Part shown: positions 32,695-41,299 of the stretch, one piece after another | Position numbering within the stretch: the stretch's first letter is position 1 | Layout: each line of letters opens with the position of its first letter | Source of the DNA: Amycolatopsis australiensis | GTDB taxonomy: Bacteria > Actinomycetota > Actinomycetes > Mycobacteriales > Pseudonocardiaceae | Length of the DNA: 64,000 bases | Assembly: GCF_900119165.1 (NCBI RefSeq) | Contig: NZ_FPJG01000006.1 | Span: 744,001 to 808,000 of the forward strand | Reading direction: 5' to 3' | Program-made: the position numbers and the translations under genes | The notes under the pieces: generated by a model | Database searches by the model: none | What the model saw: the letters and a program-made list of their open reading frames with translations, nothing else | What the model was told of the DNA's origin: nothing

Positions 32695-34614
32695 TCAGAG
32701 CTTGTACAGGCGCTTCCAGTTCTCGCGCGAGGTCAGCTCCGGCATGGCGCGCTTGTACTGCTCCTGCACCGCCGCGCCTTCCTTGCGCAGCCGCTGGATC
32801 ACCTTCGCACCCTGCTTGGCGAGGGCGAACATCTTCGCCCGGTCGTAGGAGCGGACGCGGACGCCTTCCTGGTTCGCGTCCGTGACCACCGCCGTGTCGA
32901 ACAGGGCGATGTGCCACCAGTTCGCCTCGTCGATCGGGACCGCGCCGAGGCCGAAGCGGCTGCGGCCGAGCACCCGGTCGATGATCCGCTTGAGCAGCAC
33001 CAGGCGCTGCAGGCTGGGCCGCGGCGCGCTGTTGATGATGCCGATGTCGTTGGACGCGATGCCCGGGACGTCGGTCGCCTTGTGGCGCTTGGTCTCCGGG
33101 TACGCGTCGCGGATGCGGCGGATCTCCTGCATCGCCGCGACCCCGCCGTCACGCAGGATCTCCGGGCCCTCCAGGAAGTCCTCGACGGCCTTGATCAGCG
33201 TCGCGGACAGGCCGTACTGCATGCCGAGCAGGTAGCGGACCAGCTGCGCGAGCAGCACCCGCGAGAGGAGGTTGAGGTTGAACGGCGAGTGCAGCGCCGC
33301 GGTGATGATCGAGTTGCGCAGGTTGAAGTACCGGTGCCACTCGTCCCAGTCCTTCATGTGGAAGTCCGCGTGCCACACGCCCGCGCCCGGCAGCGTCACG
33401 GTCGGGAAGCCGTGCGCGCGGGCCCGGTAGGAGTACTCCGCGTCGTCCCACTGGAAGAAGAACGGCAGCGGGTAGCCCGTCGCCTGGACGACCTCGTAGG
33501 GGATCAGGCACGACCACCAGCCGTTGTAGCCGGCGTCGAGACGCCGCTCCTGGCGGTTCGGCTTCAGCGTCTCCTCGTCGACGCCCAGCAGGTCCGCGGT
33601 CGACAGCGAGTGCTCGACCGGCTGGCCGGGCTCGAGGGTGTTGAGCCGGGCGTACTCGGCGCCGACGTGCAGCTGGTTCGGGTGGAACAGGTTCAGCATC
33701 TGGCCGCCGACGATGATCGGGTTGGCGGCGCGGTTGGAGAACGCCGTCATCCGGATCACCAGGTCCGGCTCCAGCAGGACGTCGTCGTCCATGAACAGGA
33801 CGTTCGCGTGCTCGGTGGCGGTGTGCCCGGCCACCTCGTAAAGGCCGCGGGTGAAGCCGCCGGCGCCGCCGAGGTTCGGCTGCTTGATGTAGTGCAGCTT
33901 GTCGGCGAGGTCCTTGGCGACCTGCTCGAACCCGTCGCGGGACTCGACGAGGTCGGTGCCCTGGTCGGCGACGTAGATCGCGTCGAGGGTGTCCAGCGAC
34001 GACACGTCCGCGGCGAGGGCCTGCAGGTTCTTCAGGCAGTCGTCGGCGCGGTTCATCGTGCAGATGGTCACCGCGGTCGGGCGGATCTTCTCCGGGGCTT
34101 CGACGGTCCAGCGGACCTGCTCGACGCGCAGCGTCTGGCCGCCCTCGGTCTCCAGGTCGAGCCAGAGCGCGCCGCCGTCGTAGAACTTGTCCAGCTTGCC
34201 GGTCAGCGTCACCTTCGCCTGCTTGGCGTCCTTGACCAGCTCGGCCGCCACCACACGCGGCTCGCCTTCGACGTCCGAAGCGCCCATCGACAGCTGGCCC
34301 GTGCCGGTGACGACGGCCTCGACCGAGACCTCGGTCACCGTCGTCCAGCGCTGCCAGTAGCTGGCCGGGAACCGGCCGAAGTACGTGTTGCCCGACACCT
34401 TGGTGGCCGGCTCGAGGGTGATGGACGCACGTTCGCGCACGGCCGCGCCCCACTCGAGCTCGGCGTAGAGGTCCTTGCTCACGATCGGCGCCGGACCGGC
34501 GTAGAGCCCGCGCTGCGCCGTCAGGCGTCCCTGCGGAGTGTGCTCGGTGAACCGCGTCTCGGCGGCCGCGCCGGCTTCGGTGGTCGGCGCCGGGGTGGCT
34601 GTTTTACCGGGCAT
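32695..34614 (-). CDS. glfT2: galactofuranosyltransferase GlfT2
   Basis: 639 aa, the family's full length. An N-terminal beta-rich domain (to about 190) precedes the GT2 core with Asp276-278 in LFMDDDVLLEPD (metal/UDP binding), the catalytic WDD (Trp389-Asp390-Asp391 in WDDAEYSYRARAHG) and His in GVWHADFHMKDWDEWHRYF. A helical C-terminal part follows. GlfT2 (Rv3808c in M. tuberculosis) polymerises galactan with alternating beta-1,5 and beta-1,6 Galf linkages on the inner membrane face. It lies directly downstream of the GtrA gene (7 bp), not beside glf as in mycobacteria. Confidence 0.95.
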   Translation of the reverse strand: MPGKTATPAPTTEAGAAAETRFTEHTPQGRLTAQRGLYAGPAPIVSKDLYAELEWGAAVRERASITLEPATKVSGNTYFGRFPASYWQRWTTVTEVSVEAVVTGTGQLSMGASDVEGEPRVVAAELVKDAKQAKVTLTGKLDKFYDGGALWLDLETEGGQTLRVEQVRWTVEAPEKIRPTAVTICTMNRADDCLKNLQALAADVSSLDTLDAIYVADQGTDLVESRDGFEQVAKDLADKLHYIKQPNLGGAGGFTRGLYEVAGHTATEHANVLFMDDDVLLEPDLVIRMTAFSNRAANPIIVGGQMLNLFHPNQLHVGAEYARLNTLEPGQPVEHSLSTADLLGVDEETLKPNRQERRLDAGYNGWWSCLIPYEVVQATGYPLPFFFQWDDAEYSYRARAHGFPTVTLPGAGVWHADFHMKDWDEWHRYFNLRNSIITAALHSPFNLNLLSRVLLAQLVRYLLGMQYGLSATLIKAVEDFLEGPEILRDGGVAAMQEIRRIRDAYPETKRHKATDVPGIASNDIGIINSAPRPSLQRLVLLKRIIDRVLGRSRFGLGAVPIDEANWWHIALFDTAVVTDANQEGVRVRSYDRAKMFALAKQGAKVIQRLRKEGAAVQEQYKRAMPELTSRENWKRLYKL

Positions 34615-34621
34615 GGGCTCC

Positions 34622-35089
34622 TCAGTTCTCCTCAGTCGACGGCTCGCGGAACACGACCCACTTCAGCATCACGAAATTGATCACGGTGGCGGTGGCCTGT
34701 GACACGGCCCAGCACAGCGTGTGCTGCCACGCGGACGGCGGCAGCACCTGCAGCATGAGCTGGTTCACCCCGACCGCGACGAAGAACGTCACGGTGTAGA
34801 GCAGGACGAACGAGCCGATCTGCGCCTTCCCGTCGCGGCGCCCGCCGGCGAAGGTGAACTTCCGGTTCAGGAAGAACGCCGTGGTCGTGCCCACGATGAA
34901 AGAGATAGCGCGGGCGACGTCGACCCACGGTGAAGTCGCCATCCCGGCCAGCTGGGTCAGCAGCGTGTACGTGCCCAGGTCGACCAGCGCGCAGAAGCCG
35001 CCGATCAGGGCGAAGCGGATGAGCTGGCCCAGCAGTCCCGGGGAGGACTGCGCAGCCGTCATGTCGGCTTGCGGATCGGTCGCCACCAC
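34622..35089 (-). CDS. GtrA family membrane protein (Rv3789-like)
   Basis: 155 aa with four membrane helices (about 22-42, 58-75, 92-110 and 125-143) and the GtrA motif FALIGGFCALVDLGTYTLL. In mycobacteria the homologue Rv3789 lies next to dprE1 and has been linked to arabinan assembly, either as a DPA flippase or as a scaffold for AftA; the issue is open. GTG 35089 has a weak GAGG upstream; an ATG at 35062 is an alternative start. It diverges from dprE1, which supports a shared pathway. Confidence 0.9.
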   Translation of the reverse strand: MVATDPQADMTAAQSSPGLLGQLIRFALIGGFCALVDLGTYTLLTQLAGMATSPWVDVARAISFIVGTTTAFFLNRKFTFAGGRRDGKAQIGSFVLLYTVTFFVAVGVNQLMLQVLPPSAWQHTLCWAVSQATATVINFVMLKWVVFREPSTEEN

Positions 35090-35202
35090 TGCTTTACCTC
35101 GTCGCCTGAGCCATGGTCACCCGCGCGGGCGCTTGTGCCTTGATGCGCAAAGTGTAGAGACGGGCACTTCAGGGTCACGTCTCGGGCGTCGGTCGGCGTG
35201 GC

Positions 35203-35208
35203 TACCCT
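35203..35208 (+). promoter_or_regulatory. -10 element TACCCT before dprE1
   Basis: TACCCT, six bases, then the GTG at 35215; leaderless arrangement. Confidence 0.5.
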
Positions 35209-35214
35209 GGTCGA

Positions 35215-36588
35215 GTGACCCACTCCCCCGAGACACAGCGTCGCACGCTCACCGGCTGGGGACGAACCGCTCCGACCGTGGCCGACGTCCTCTCCACCCC
35301 GGACGTCGAGACCATCGCCAGGGCCGTGGCCTCGGCGGGTCCCCGCGGCGTCATCGCGCGGGGCCTCGGCCGCTCCTACGGCGACCCGGCGCAGAACGCG
35401 GGTGGCCTGGTCGTCGACATGACCGCGCTCGACCGGATCCACTCGATCGACCCGGACTCGGGTCTCGTGGACCTCGACGCCGGCGTCAGCCTGGACAAGC
35501 TGATGCGCGAGGCGCTGCCGTACGGCCTGTGGGTGCCGGTGCTGCCCGGCACGCGCCAGGTCACCATCGGCGGCGCGATCGCCAACGACATCCACGGCAA
35601 GAACCACCACAGCGCGGGCAGCTTCGGCAACCACGTCGTGTCGATGGACCTGCTGACCGCGGACGGCCGGGTGCGCACGCTGACCCCGGAGGGCCCGGAC
35701 GCGGAGCTGTTCTGGGCGACCGTCGCCGGGATCGGGCTGACCGGGATCATCGTGCGCGCCACGATCCGGATGAAGAAGACCGAGACCGCGTACTTCGTCG
35801 TGGACGCCGACCGCACGTCGAACCTGGACGAGACGCTCGGCCTGTTCACCGACGGCTCCGACCTCACCTACGACTACTCGATGTCGGTGCCGGACCTGAT
35901 CTCGTCGGACCACCGGCTCGGCCGGGCGACGTTCTCGCGCGGCTCGCTCGCGAAGCTGGACGAGCTGCCGCCCAAGCTGCGGTCCGAACCGCTCAAGTTC
36001 GACGCGCCGCAGCTGGCGACCCTGCCGGACGTCTTCCCGAACGGGCTGGGCAACAAGCTCACCTTCGGGCTGATCAACGAGCTGTGGCAGCACACCGTGC
36101 CGAAGAAGGGCGCGCGCGGCAAGATCCAGAACCTGACGCAGTTCTACCACCCGCTGGACATGCTCAGCGAGTGGAACCGCGCCTACGGCTCCAAGGGCTT
36201 CCTGCAGTACCAGTTCTCCGTGCCGTTCGGCGCGGAAGACCAGCTCAAGGCGATCTGCCGGCGGATCGCGACGTCGGGCCACTACTCGTTCCTGAACGTG
36301 TTCAAGCGCATGGGCGAGGCCAACCCCGCGCCCATGTCGTGGCCGTCGCCGGGCTGGATGCTCAGCGTGGACTTCCCGATCAAGCGCGGCCTGAGCCGGT
36401 TCTGCCTGGAGCTCGACGACGCCGTGCTGGAAGCCGGCGGCCGCCTGTACACCGCGAAGGACTCCCGGACCTCGGCGGAGACGTTCGCGAAGATGTACCC
36501 GCGGCTCGAAGAGTGGCGCAAGGTCCGCGCTTCCGTTGACCCCGAAGGCGTTTTCGCCTCTGACATGAGCCGGAGGCTCGAACTGTGA
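35215..36588 (+). CDS. dprE1: decaprenylphosphoryl-beta-D-ribose 2'-oxidase DprE1
   Basis: 457 aa FAD enzyme. FAD-binding region with [17 protein letters not shown] and [20 protein letters not shown]; substrate domain downstream, ending [16 protein letters not shown] ... [12 protein letters not shown] as in mycobacterial DprE1. It oxidises decaprenyl-P-ribose at C2, the first step of epimerisation to decaprenyl-P-arabinose, the sole arabinan donor. The position equivalent to Cys387 of M. tuberculosis (just before VDFPI), the covalent target of nitro-benzothiazinones, is Ser384 here. The stop overlaps dprE2 by four bases. Confidence 0.96.
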   Translation: MTHSPETQRRTLTGWGRTAPTVADVLSTPDVETIARAVASAGPRGVIARGLGRSYGDPAQNAGGLVVDMTALDRIHSIDPDSGLVDLDAGVSLDKLMREALPYGLWVPVLPGTRQVTIGGAIANDIHGKNHHSAGSFGNHVVSMDLLTADGRVRTLTPEGPDAELFWATVAGIGLTGIIVRATIRMKKTETAYFVVDADRTSNLDETLGLFTDGSDLTYDYSMSVPDLISSDHRLGRATFSRGSLAKLDELPPKLRSEPLKFDAPQLATLPDVFPNGLGNKLTFGLINELWQHTVPKKGARGKIQNLTQFYHPLDMLSEWNRAYGSKGFLQYQFSVPFGAEDQLKAICRRIATSGHYSFLNVFKRMGEANPAPMSWPSPGWMLSVDFPIKRGLSRFCLELDDAVLEAGGRLYTAKDSRTSAETFAKMYPRLEEWRKVRASVDPEGVFASDMSRRLEL

Positions 36589-37340
36589 TCGACGCGGTGG
36601 GCAACCCCCAGTCCCTGCTCCTGCTCGGCGGCACGTCCGACATCGCGTTGGCCATCGCCGAGAAGTACCTGGCCGAGAAGCCGCTGCGGGTCGTGCTGGC
36701 CGCGCGGCCGTCGCCGCGGCTGGACGCGGCCGCGCAGCGCCTCAAGGACAAGGGCGCCGAGGTGGCGACCGTCGACTTCGACGCGAAGGACACCGCGTCG
36801 CACCCCGGCGTGCTCGACAAGGCGTTCGAAGGCGGCGACATCGACGTGGCGGTCGTCGCGTTCGGCCTGCTCGGCGACCCGGAAGAGGTCTGGCAGGACC
36901 ACGCGAAGGCCGTCGAGCTGGCGACCGTGAACTACACCGCGGCCGTGTCGGTCGGGGTGGCGCTGTCGGAGAAGCTCAAGGCGCAGGGCCACGGCACGGT
37001 GATCGCGCTGTCGTCGGTGGCCGGTGAGCGCGTCCGGCGGTCCAACTTCGTCTACGGCTCCACGAAGGCCGGCTTCGACGGCTTCTACCTGGGCCTCGGC
37101 GAGGCTCTCGCGCCGCACGGCGTGCAGGTGACCGTCGTCCGCCCCGGCCACGTCAAGACGAAGATGACGGCGGGTCTCAAGGACGCTCCGCTGGCGCAGA
37201 CCGCCGAGCAGGTCGCCGAGATCGCCGTGTCCGCCGCCCGCTCCGGCAAGGACCTCGTCTGGGCGCCGGCGCAGTTCCGGCTGGTGATGTCGGCGCTGCG
37301 GCACGTCCCGCGGCCGATCTTCCGCAAGCTTCCCATCTGA
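36585..37340 (+). CDS. dprE2: decaprenylphosphoryl-D-2-keto-erythro-pentose reductase DprE2
   Basis: 251 aa SDR. Cofactor loop [13 protein letters not shown], Ser in [11 protein letters not shown] and YxxxK as YGSTK; the ending FRKLPI is typical of DprE2. It reduces the keto intermediate from DprE1 with NADH to give decaprenyl-P-arabinose. It starts at a GTG overlapping the dprE1 stop (GTGA), so the two subunits are made together, as in other arabinogalactan-containing actinobacteria. Confidence 0.95.
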   Translation: MIDAVGNPQSLLLLGGTSDIALAIAEKYLAEKPLRVVLAARPSPRLDAAAQRLKDKGAEVATVDFDAKDTASHPGVLDKAFEGGDIDVAVVAFGLLGDPEEVWQDHAKAVELATVNYTAAVSVGVALSEKLKAQGHGTVIALSSVAGERVRRSNFVYGSTKAGFDGFYLGLGEALAPHGVQVTVVRPGHVKTKMTAGLKDAPLAQTAEQVAEIAVSAARSGKDLVWAPAQFRLVMSALRHVPRPIFRKLPI

Positions 37341-37401
37341 CGCGGAACCCGCGCGGCGCCGGAACCGTCCGAACAGGGCAACTGCGACGCGAGGGAGCAG
37401 A

Positions 37402-37878
37402 ATGGACTTGGGGACGAAACTGGACGCCGCCCTGCGGTCGTTCCAGGAGCGGGCCGCGAAGGCAGCCGAGCTCAAGGAACGGATCGCCGGGCTGCGCGGG
37501 AGCGCCCGCAACGCCGACGGCTCGGTGACCGTGACGGTCGCGCCGTCCGGCGCCGTGCTCGGCCTGCAGCTCAGCCCGCGGGCCATGCAGCGCTCGCACA
37601 CGGCGTTGCAGCAGGAGATCCTCGCGGCGATCCGTGACGCGACGAAGCAGGCTTCGGCGGCGCTGAACGAGAGCGTCGAGCCGATCCTCGGCGAGCGCGC
37701 GGACCAGTTCCGCGAGGCGTTCAACGCGCACGTCGAGCCGCTCGGCCCGAGCGCGCCGCCGCCGGCGGAGACGCTGGGCAGCGCACCCGGGCCCGTCCGG
37801 CCGCAGCCGTCGCGGCCCCGGCCGCCCGCCGATGAAGACGACTTCGGCGGCCCGATCCTGCGCCGGGAGCGGTTTTGA
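37402..37878 (+). CDS. YbaB/EbfC-like nucleoid-associated family protein of an ESX cassette
   Basis: 158 aa. Residues 1-110 form the YbaB/EbfC fold (LKERIAGLRGSARNADGSVTVTVAPSGAVLGLQLSP, then a long helix); the tail is Pro-rich. Canonical YbaB binds DNA, but in Pseudonocardiaceae divergent copies often precede EspC/WXG100-type secreted proteins, where they may be chaperones or secretion partners. GAGGGAG lies just upstream of the ATG, and the stop overlaps the next start (TTGA). Confidence 0.82.
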   Translation: MDLGTKLDAALRSFQERAAKAAELKERIAGLRGSARNADGSVTVTVAPSGAVLGLQLSPRAMQRSHTALQQEILAAIRDATKQASAALNESVEPILGERADQFREAFNAHVEPLGPSAPPPAETLGSAPGPVRPQPSRPRPPADEDDFGGPILRRERF

Positions 37879-39356
37879 GCACGGGGTACGACGTCCAGCC
37901 GGAAGCGCTGACCGCCCACGCCGCCGGGTCGAAGGAGGCCGCCGGCCACTTCGGCAGCCTCGCGAACCTGCTGCAGCAGGCCCGCGTGAGCGACGACTGC
38001 TTCGGCCCGCTCGGTGAGCTGATGGCCTACAAGTACTTCGACTCGCTGCAGGAATGCCAGGACCTGGCTAACCAGGCCAAGTCGTTCCTCGACCAGATCG
38101 CCGAGAAGACGACGCTGGCCGCGAAGGCCTACGCCGACCACGAAGCCGGCACGTCGGCGGCCATCGCCGGGCTGGCCGACGGCGGCAGCGGCCCGGGCGG
38201 CCTCAGCGACCTCAACCACGCCGGCGACGCCGGCCGCAAGGGCTACTGGGAGCAGAACGGCGGCTACGGCAGCAGCTGGCTCTCGACGGCGTCGGAGGTG
38301 TCGCAGGCGAGCAGCCCGCCCGACGTCGCCATCGCCGCGGTCCACACGCGGATGGAACAGCTGCAGCTGGTCACCAGCCCCGGCCAGTCGTTCCTCGACA
38401 ACGGCCTCGGCTTCCTGATCGGCATCGTGATCAGCCCGCTGGTCGAGTTCGTCCTCGAACCGGCCATCGGCGACCCCGAGCAGATGCGCAGCACCGCGAA
38501 GGGCTGGGAGCAGGTCGCGAAGTGGCTGGACGGCACCGCCGAGCACGAGCGCAAGCGCGCGGACCTCACGAAGGCGCCCTGGAAGGGTGACGCGGGCGAC
38601 GCGTTCCGCACCCAGATGACCGAGTTCGCCGACGGCGCGAAGGCGTTCGCGAGCGAGGTCCGCGGGCTGCAGCAGATCCTGGAGATCGCGGCCGACCTGT
38701 TCGACGCGTTCGTGGAGATCGTCATCGACATCCTCCAGGAACTGGTCATGGGCCTGATCATCGAGTGGCTGGCCGCGCTGGCGGCCTCGTGGATCACGGC
38801 CGGCGCGTCGGTCGGCGCGGCGACGGCGGCCACCGAAGGCGAGGTGGCGGTCACCGGCGGGCGGCTCGGGATGAAGGTCAAGGAGCTGCTCGGCAAGCTG
38901 AAGCCGCTGATCGAACAGCTGGAAAAGCTGCTGCAGAAGCTGCGCACCGGGCCGCTCAAGAAGGTCGTCGAGCGCGCCGAAGGCCTGCGTAACGGCAACT
39001 TCCTGGAGAAGCGGCTGGCCGACCAGATCGACAAGAACCCGATCGCGAAGATCCTCACGAAGGCCAACCCGGTGACCGGCGCGTCGAAGACCGGCAACAA
39101 GTTCGCCGGCCGGTACGGCGTCGGCGGCGAAGGGGCCGACGCGTTGACCACGAACCTCACCGAGGCCGGGCTGCGCGCGGCCGGGCTGAGCGGCACGACC
39201 AGCGTCGGCAAGGCGGCGTGGCGCGGCAGTGCCGGCAACGTCGTCGAACAGGGCGTCGAGCAGGGCGTGAAGTACGGGTACAACGAGTCGCAGGACCCGT
39301 CGTCCGAGGAAGAGCGCCGCGAGGCGACCGACCGCGGGTTCACGCTCGAAGAATGA
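37875..39356 (+). CDS. large type VII secretion substrate-like protein (EspC-like plus WXG domain)
   Basis: 493 aa from a TTG start. Residues 1-95 look like an EspC/ESX helical hairpin (DVQPEALTAHAAGSKEAAGHFGSLANLLQ). Around 200-270 is a second WXG100-like hairpin with a Trp236-Lys-Gly turn (APWKGDAGDAFRTQM). A hydrophobic stretch (about 275-320) and an amphipathic helix (KELLGKLKPLIEQLEKLLQKL) follow, and then a Gly-rich end. This is the layout of actinobacterial polymorphic-toxin carriers, but no known toxin domain is visible at the C-terminus. It could be an envelope-inserted structural or pore-like effector. The two genes downstream overlap it and each other. Confidence 0.75.
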   Translation: MSTGYDVQPEALTAHAAGSKEAAGHFGSLANLLQQARVSDDCFGPLGELMAYKYFDSLQECQDLANQAKSFLDQIAEKTTLAAKAYADHEAGTSAAIAGLADGGSGPGGLSDLNHAGDAGRKGYWEQNGGYGSSWLSTASEVSQASSPPDVAIAAVHTRMEQLQLVTSPGQSFLDNGLGFLIGIVISPLVEFVLEPAIGDPEQMRSTAKGWEQVAKWLDGTAEHERKRADLTKAPWKGDAGDAFRTQMTEFADGAKAFASEVRGLQQILEIAADLFDAFVEIVIDILQELVMGLIIEWLAALAASWITAGASVGAATAATEGEVAVTGGRLGMKVKELLGKLKPLIEQLEKLLQKLRTGPLKKVVERAEGLRNGNFLEKRLADQIDKNPIAKILTKANPVTGASKTGNKFAGRYGVGGEGADALTTNLTEAGLRAAGLSGTTSVGKAAWRGSAGNVVEQGVEQGVKYGYNESQDPSSEEERREATDRGFTLEE

Positions 39357-40030
39357 ACCTCTCCGACCCGCTCGGCGCGGCCACCCAGGCCCGGCCGTAC
39401 CTGCGCCCCGGCGAACAGCTGCGGTGGGCCGCGTACGGCCGGGGCTTCGCGTTCGACGTCCGCGGGCTGACGCCGGACGGGCAGCCGGCCAAGGGGTTGC
39501 TGCGCAAGATCGGTTCGGGCGCGGCCGAGTTCGTGGCCGAGGCGATCAGCGACAACGACAGCGGACCCGACCGGCCGCCGCCTCCGCAGGTGGTCGCGTT
39601 CGGTGGCCGCGCGGGGGTGCTGGCGCACGAGTTCCTGCGCGGCATCCCGGTCAGCGCGCCGATCCGGCGGCTGTGGGTCCTGACGCCGCTGCGGCTGCTG
39701 GTGCTCGACGAGCGCGTGCCCGTCGCGCCGCCGGAACCGGAGAAGTCGTTCCTGGGCAAGGCTATCGGCTTCGGCCGGGACGTCGCCGCGATCCTGACCG
39801 ACCGCACGAAGACCTACGGCGACAACCGCGAGGGCGAGCCGATCGCGCTGCGGGACTTCGTGCCGGTGGCGGAACTCCCGCGTGACCGGATCGCCCGCGT
39901 CGACGTCGCCGAGCGGGGCCGGAAACCGGTGCTGCGGATGTCTCTTGTGGACGGTTCCGGCGTCGACTTCCGCTTCGACGCCGACGACCACTTCGACTGG
40001 CTGCTGGCCCGGACGAACGGAGCGCGGTGA
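39353..40030 (+). CDS. hypothetical protein, PH-like fold suspected
   Basis: 225 aa, soluble. The N-terminus (ARPYLRPGEQLRWAAYGRGF) and the later strands (IRRLWVLTPLRLLVLDE, LPRDRIARVDVAERGRKPVLRMSLVDGSGVDFRFDADDHFDWLLA) resemble bacterial PH-like domains that read lipid or protein surfaces. No certain family. It overlaps the upstream secreted-protein gene (ATGA) and the next gene (GTGA), so it belongs to the cassette and might be a dedicated chaperone or immunity partner. Confidence 0.7.
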   Translation: MNLSDPLGAATQARPYLRPGEQLRWAAYGRGFAFDVRGLTPDGQPAKGLLRKIGSGAAEFVAEAISDNDSGPDRPPPPQVVAFGGRAGVLAHEFLRGIPVSAPIRRLWVLTPLRLLVLDERVPVAPPEPEKSFLGKAIGFGRDVAAILTDRTKTYGDNREGEPIALRDFVPVAELPRDRIARVDVAERGRKPVLRMSLVDGSGVDFRFDADDHFDWLLARTNGAR

Positions 40031-40617
40031 ACCTCGAGGTCACGACGGCCACGAAGGTCGACAAGATCATCGAACGCGAGCTGGCCGGGCACTGGCTGCG
40101 CCGCGGCGAGGTGCTGCGGCTGGGCTGCCCGCCGTACCACGCGCACGTCGGGCTGCGGCTCGGCGGCGTCCGGCACACGCCGTACGTGCCCGGCCGCGAG
40201 GTGCCGAAGGTGACCGGCGGGCCGGCCCGTTGGCCGCTGCCCAGCGACGTCGTCGCGGACGAGGACTGGACCGACGACCCGGCGCTCGGCTACTGGGCCA
40301 CGGCGGACGACCCGGGCCAGGTCGCGGTCCGGCTGGCCGACCACTTCGCCGGCAGCGCCGGCCACGCCCGGCTGACCTGGACGAACCAGCGGCTCGCCGT
40401 CGTCTACCCGACGAACCGCTTGGCGGGCGGCACCGGCGGGCCGTTCACGACGGCGGAGGAGTTCGACGCGCGCGTGGTGGCTCGGCTGGACGCGGTGCTC
40501 GGCGGGCACAGCTTCCCGCCGTCACCCGCGATCCGGTTCGGCTTCGGCGACGGCTCCGCGGTGTGCCTGCGTGACGTACTGGCGCCGATGAAGGTGTCCC
40601 GCGCCCTGGCGCGCTGA
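40027..40617 (+). CDS. hypothetical protein of the same cassette
   Basis: 196 aa, soluble, mixed alpha/beta: DKIIERELAGHWLRRGEVLRLGCPPYHAHVGLRLGGVRHTPYVPG, AGHARLTWTNQRLAVVYPTNR and FGFGDGSAVCLRDVLAPMK. No family recognised. The alternation of a basic N-terminal helix and several short strands recalls the PH-like protein encoded just before it, so the two may be diverged partners. Last gene of the four-gene overlapping set. Confidence 0.68.
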   Translation: MNLEVTTATKVDKIIERELAGHWLRRGEVLRLGCPPYHAHVGLRLGGVRHTPYVPGREVPKVTGGPARWPLPSDVVADEDWTDDPALGYWATADDPGQVAVRLADHFAGSAGHARLTWTNQRLAVVYPTNRLAGGTGGPFTTAEEFDARVVARLDAVLGGHSFPPSPAIRFGFGDGSAVCLRDVLAPMKVSRALAR

Positions 40618-40692
40618 CATCCACCGATCGGTCGATCCCGGGAGAACCGGCTCGACGATGACCCGGACCGCGGCGACCGCGATGCTCGGAAC

Positions 40693-41295
40693 GTGCTGAT
40701 CACCCTGCTGTGCGACATCGTCGGCCCGGTCGGCGGCTACTACCTGCTGCGAGCGTTCGACGTCGCGCCGGTCTGGGCGCTGACGCTCAGCGGCCTGCCG
40801 CCGGCGCTGCGGGTGCTGTACCTGGCGCTGCGGCACCGGCGGATCGACGGCATGGGCGTGTTCGTGCTGCTGATCCTGGCGATCGGGTTCGCGACGACGC
40901 TGCTGACCGGCGACGCGCGGTTGCAGCTGGTCCGCGGGGCGTGGTTCAGCGTGCTGATCGGGCTGTGGATGCTGGCGAGCCTGCGCGTCGGCCGCCGCCC
41001 GACGACGTACCAGGCGACGCTCGCCCTCCTGCCGGGCCGGGCCGCGGCCGTGGAGGAGCGCTGGGCGGACACGCCGTCGTTCCGGCGGGTCTGGCGGGTG
41101 CTGACGGTGGTCTGGGGTGTCGGCGGGCTGGTCCACAGCGGGATCAGCATCGTGCTGGCCTACACGCTGCCGGTGGACGTGGTGCCGGGCCTCGACACCG
41201 GCGTCTCCATCGGGAGCTTCGTGCTGCTCCAGGTGGTCACGCAGGTGCTGCTGGCCAGGGAGGGCACGCTGAACCGGGTCGTCGCGCGGCGGTGA
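40693..41295 (+). CDS. VC0807-like integral membrane protein
   Basis: 200 aa with about six membrane helices: LITLLCDIVGPVGGYYLLRAF at the N-terminus, GVFVLLILAIGFATTLLTGDARLQLVRGAWFSVLIGLWMLAS in the middle and FVLLQVVTQVLLAREG at the end. The DARL..VRGA loop is typical of VC0807 family proteins, relatives of the intracellular septation protein A group; function unknown. GTG start without a clear ribosome site, 75 bases after the cassette. It ends four bases from the convergent GT-C gene. Confidence 0.75.
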   Translation: MLITLLCDIVGPVGGYYLLRAFDVAPVWALTLSGLPPALRVLYLALRHRRIDGMGVFVLLILAIGFATTLLTGDARLQLVRGAWFSVLIGLWMLASLRVGRRPTTYQATLALLPGRAAAVEERWADTPSFRRVWRVLTVVWGVGGLVHSGISIVLAYTLPVDVVPGLDTGVSIGSFVLLQVVTQVLLAREGTLNRVVARR

Positions 41296-41299
41296 CCGG

